Under the pieces are notes generated by a model that had not been told where the DNA came from, made no database searches, and worked only from the letters and a program-made list of their open reading frames with translations. Both the position numbers and the translations under genes were made by a program. Below, one piece after another: positions 62,092 to 64,000 of a DNA stretch of 64,000 nt (position 1 is its first letter; each line of letters starts with the position of its first letter). Source of the stretch: Pseudazoarcus sp963975885 (GTDB taxonomy: Bacteria > Pseudomonadota > Gammaproteobacteria > Burkholderiales > Rhodocyclaceae); NCBI GenBank assembly GCA_963975885.1, contig CAXBIS010000002.1, positions 62,001 to 126,000 of the forward strand. Reading direction: 5' to 3'.

Positions 62092-64000
62092 TCAGCGTAT
62101 GACCGGCGCCGCGTTCGATTCGATCACGCGTTGCAGGCGATCAATCAGTTCGTTCCAGTCCACGCGACGATTGTAGCCGATCACGTTGAGCGCCGGGATT
62201 CCGCCCCCGCGTACGATATCGAAGCTGCCCGTGGTCTCGTCGCCGATGCCGCCCATGATGCACACACCGCCCTCGAGGCGGCACGACAGGCCGATCTCGC
62301 GATAGCCGAAACTGTCGAAAAACCCCAGGATACCGCGCTGCAGCGCCGCGCCAGCGCCGGGTCCGGCGAGTGCGCCGATGTTCTGTACTGCACGCTGGCT
62401 GATGCGCTTGCGGTAACGGCCCGGACTGCTATGGATACGCGCATCGAAACCCACCGGTCGCCAGTGCGCCAGTTCCAGCGCGTGCACGTCGGCGTCGATG
62501 AAGCCGGTGATGCTGCCGAACTCGAAGGTGCTGGTGAGTTGTTCCAGATCGAGATTGCGCGCCTCGACGTTGGAATACAGCCGCGAAGAAACGCCGTAAG
62601 GCTCATACGCGCGCAGCTCGGTCACGCGCAGATAGCCGTCGAAGACCGAGACCACCAGCGCACCATCGAGCGCAATCTCGCCCGGCGACACCGTCAGCCC
62701 GGGCATGGAGGCCGACAGCACGCCGGCCATCTCGGGCAGACCGAGGGCAGCAGTCAAGAGCGGCATCGAGATCGGCTCGATGACCGCCGCGCCACTGCCC
62801 GACCAGCCTTTGCTGCTGCGACGCAAGGCCAGATCGCTGAGCACGACCCGACCGTCGAGCACCGGAATCGCGAGCGTGGCGATGTCCACCGCGGGACCAT
62901 GCAGGTTTGCCGAAACCTCGAACGCGCCCAATTCGAGCTTCTCCCAGCGCCCGCCCTGGAAATCGAGTTCGGCCTCGGTGGCCTCGTTTTCGCGCCACGG
63001 CACCACACCGGAGAGCGGCCCGACCGCCAGCGTCGTGTCCGCGTCGGCGTAGCTGACGCCATCGAGTGCGACGTCGAGCCCATGCATGCGCCCGCCCTCG
63101 ATCACCACACCGGCGCTCACACGCCCGTCGAAACTCAGCGACCCGGGACGCCCCGGCGCGATCAGCGGGGCGACGAACTGCGGCCCGACCACGGCCAGAT
63201 CGGCCCGGGCAATCGTTGCCGCGAGACGATCGATGGAAAGATCCGGACGTTTGAAGCGGGCGCGCGCCTCGATGCCGTCGACGCCGTCGATGACGAGCGA
63301 AACACGCGAGAATTCGACGAAGGCATCGCTTACAGTACCGCGCAGCAGGGCGCGGATGCCTGCCTTCGTGTAGATCGGATGGACGTAGGCTTCGCCGTCG
63401 GTCCAGTCGGCCTCGACCGCAAACGCCCAACCCTCATCCTTTCGCTCAAGCGTGGCGACCAGATCGGCACCCACGCCTTCGGCGGCATGCAGACCGTCCG
63501 CGCTGGAGAACGCCGCCGCGGACACGCGCCCGTCCAGGCGCATCGTCACCGGACCGTCGGCCACAAGCCGGCCCGCGACGCGACCGTCGAAGCGTCCGGA
63601 GAGCGCAAAACTGGATTTCGGCATCCAGCGCGCAATGCGCTCCAGATCAAAGCCGGCAAGCTGTCCCGAGAGACTGCCGTTGGCCGACACATCCAGATCC
63701 AGCCGGTCCCCCGCCGACGAGGTGAATCGCAGGCGCCCGGAGCGCTCGAACGGCGCGTACTCGACATCGATGCTCAGGCGCTCGCCGAGCCCTTCCGCCA
63801 CCAGTTCGCCGCCCCGACAGGCCAGCCGCGGCAGCGCGATTCGGGTTTCGGTGCAGGAGAAACGCACGTTCTCGAAGTGATGACCGCCTACCTCCAGGCG
63901 CTGCATGGACACGCTCGCCGATGCCGCGTCGTCTGCCAGTTCGACGACGAGCCCCTCGACCTCGAAGGCGGGATGCGCGATCGACCCGAGCTCCACCCTC
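62092..64000 (-). CDS. YdbH-family AsmA-like envelope lipid-transport protein (5' cut by window end)
   Basis: The last ~635 residues of a long protein made mostly of repeating beta strands, without helices, typical of AsmA-like (TamB/YhdP/YdbH) bridges that carry phospholipid between membranes. The C-terminal segment (YNRRVDWNELIDRLQRVIESN and the RISQRAVQNIGALAG helix, each separate) matches the YdbH C-terminal domain. The N-terminal membrane anchor lies beyond the window. The neighbours ynbE and ydbL confirm the assignment. Name by family and context. Confidence 0.83.
   Translation of the reverse strand, partial: RVELGSIAHPAFEVEGLVVELADDAASASVSMQRLEVGGHHFENVRFSCTETRIALPRLACRGGELVAEGLGERLSIDVEYAPFERSGRLRFTSSAGDRLDLDVSANGSLSGQLAGFDLERIARWMPKSSFALSGRFDGRVAGRLVADGPVTMRLDGRVSAAAFSSADGLHAAEGVGADLVATLERKDEGWAFAVEADWTDGEAYVHPIYTKAGIRALLRGTVSDAFVEFSRVSLVIDGVDGIEARARFKRPDLSIDRLAATIARADLAVVGPQFVAPLIAPGRPGSLSFDGRVSAGVVIEGGRMHGLDVALDGVSYADADTTLAVGPLSGVVPWRENEATEAELDFQGGRWEKLELGAFEVSANLHGPAVDIATLAIPVLDGRVVLSDLALRRSSKGWSGSGAAVIEPISMPLLTAALGLPEMAGVLSASMPGLTVSPGEIALDGALVVSVFDGYLRVTELRAYEPYGVSSRLYSNVEARNLDLEQLTSTFEFGSITGFIDADVHALELAHWRPVGFDARIHSSPGRYRKRISQRAVQNIGALAGPGAGAALQRGILGFFDSFGYREIGLSCRLEGGVCIMGGIGDETTGSFDIVRGGGIPALNVIGYNRRVDWNELIDRLQRVIESNAAPVIR

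Overview
This is a 64 kb chromosomal window of a GC-rich betaproteobacterium, most likely Rhodocyclales (Thauera/Azoarcus-like). The pointers are high GC with G/C third positions, a pyruvate dehydrogenase operon whose E2 has two lipoyl domains and whose E3 carries its own N-terminal lipoyl domain, a class I fumarase, a thrS-infC-rpmI-rplT-pheST-ihfA block, a YdbH/YnbE/YdbL envelope cluster, and many sensory proteins. The genus is an inference from gene content. Most of the window is core chromosome. Five tRNA genes are present: Ala-CGC, Ser-GGA, Thr-UGU, Pro-GGG and Val-GAC. No rRNA, insertion sequence or CRISPR array was seen.

Layout. 1-2913: the end of a SulP anion transporter converging on a radical SAM/SPASM protein and a glycosyltransferase. 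3171-9165: a small defence islet. It is a type III restriction-modification operon (mod ... res) with a zeta-toxin-like kinase gene and a small antitoxin-like gene between mod and res, all translationally coupled, followed by a VapBC pair and tRNA-Ala. 9384-14718: sua5, purK, purE, folD and a CPA1 potassium/proton antiporter. 14797-17779: a FixL/FixJ-like two-component pair, divergent from the pdh operon (aceE-aceF-lpdA, 18047-24259). 24404-26753: a YbhB-like protein converging on gamma-glutamyltranspeptidase. 26764-33913: a signalling block holding a 1272-residue REC-REC-PAS-GAF-GAF-PAS-GGDEF-EAL protein, an Rcp1-like regulator with its kinase, and a PAS chemoreceptor. 34161-35798: mgtE with a duplicated N domain. 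36046-40241: an SSS symporter coupled to a membrane sensor-kinase-like protein fused to a DnaQ-type exonuclease. 40623-44341: acs and class I fumarase, divergent.

45527-52747 is a long one-direction cluster for uptake of amino acids or other small polar solutes. It holds three permeases (one fused to a binding domain), one ATPase, one free binding protein, a membrane-anchored TAXI-type binding protein and a formyltransferase-like enzyme. 53045-60392 is the translation block; infC uses an AUC start codon. 60667-64000 is a PolB-like 3'-5' exonuclease followed upstream by ydbL, ynbE and a ydbH cut by the window end.

The most unusual items are the kinase/antitoxin-like pair inside the type III R-M operon, the sensor-exonuclease fusion whose kinase-like region has lost its histidine, and the ABC/TAXI/formyltransferase cluster in which two or three permease units appear to share one ATPase. 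An isolated CRISPR-repeat-like 39-mer near 33938 also deserves a look.
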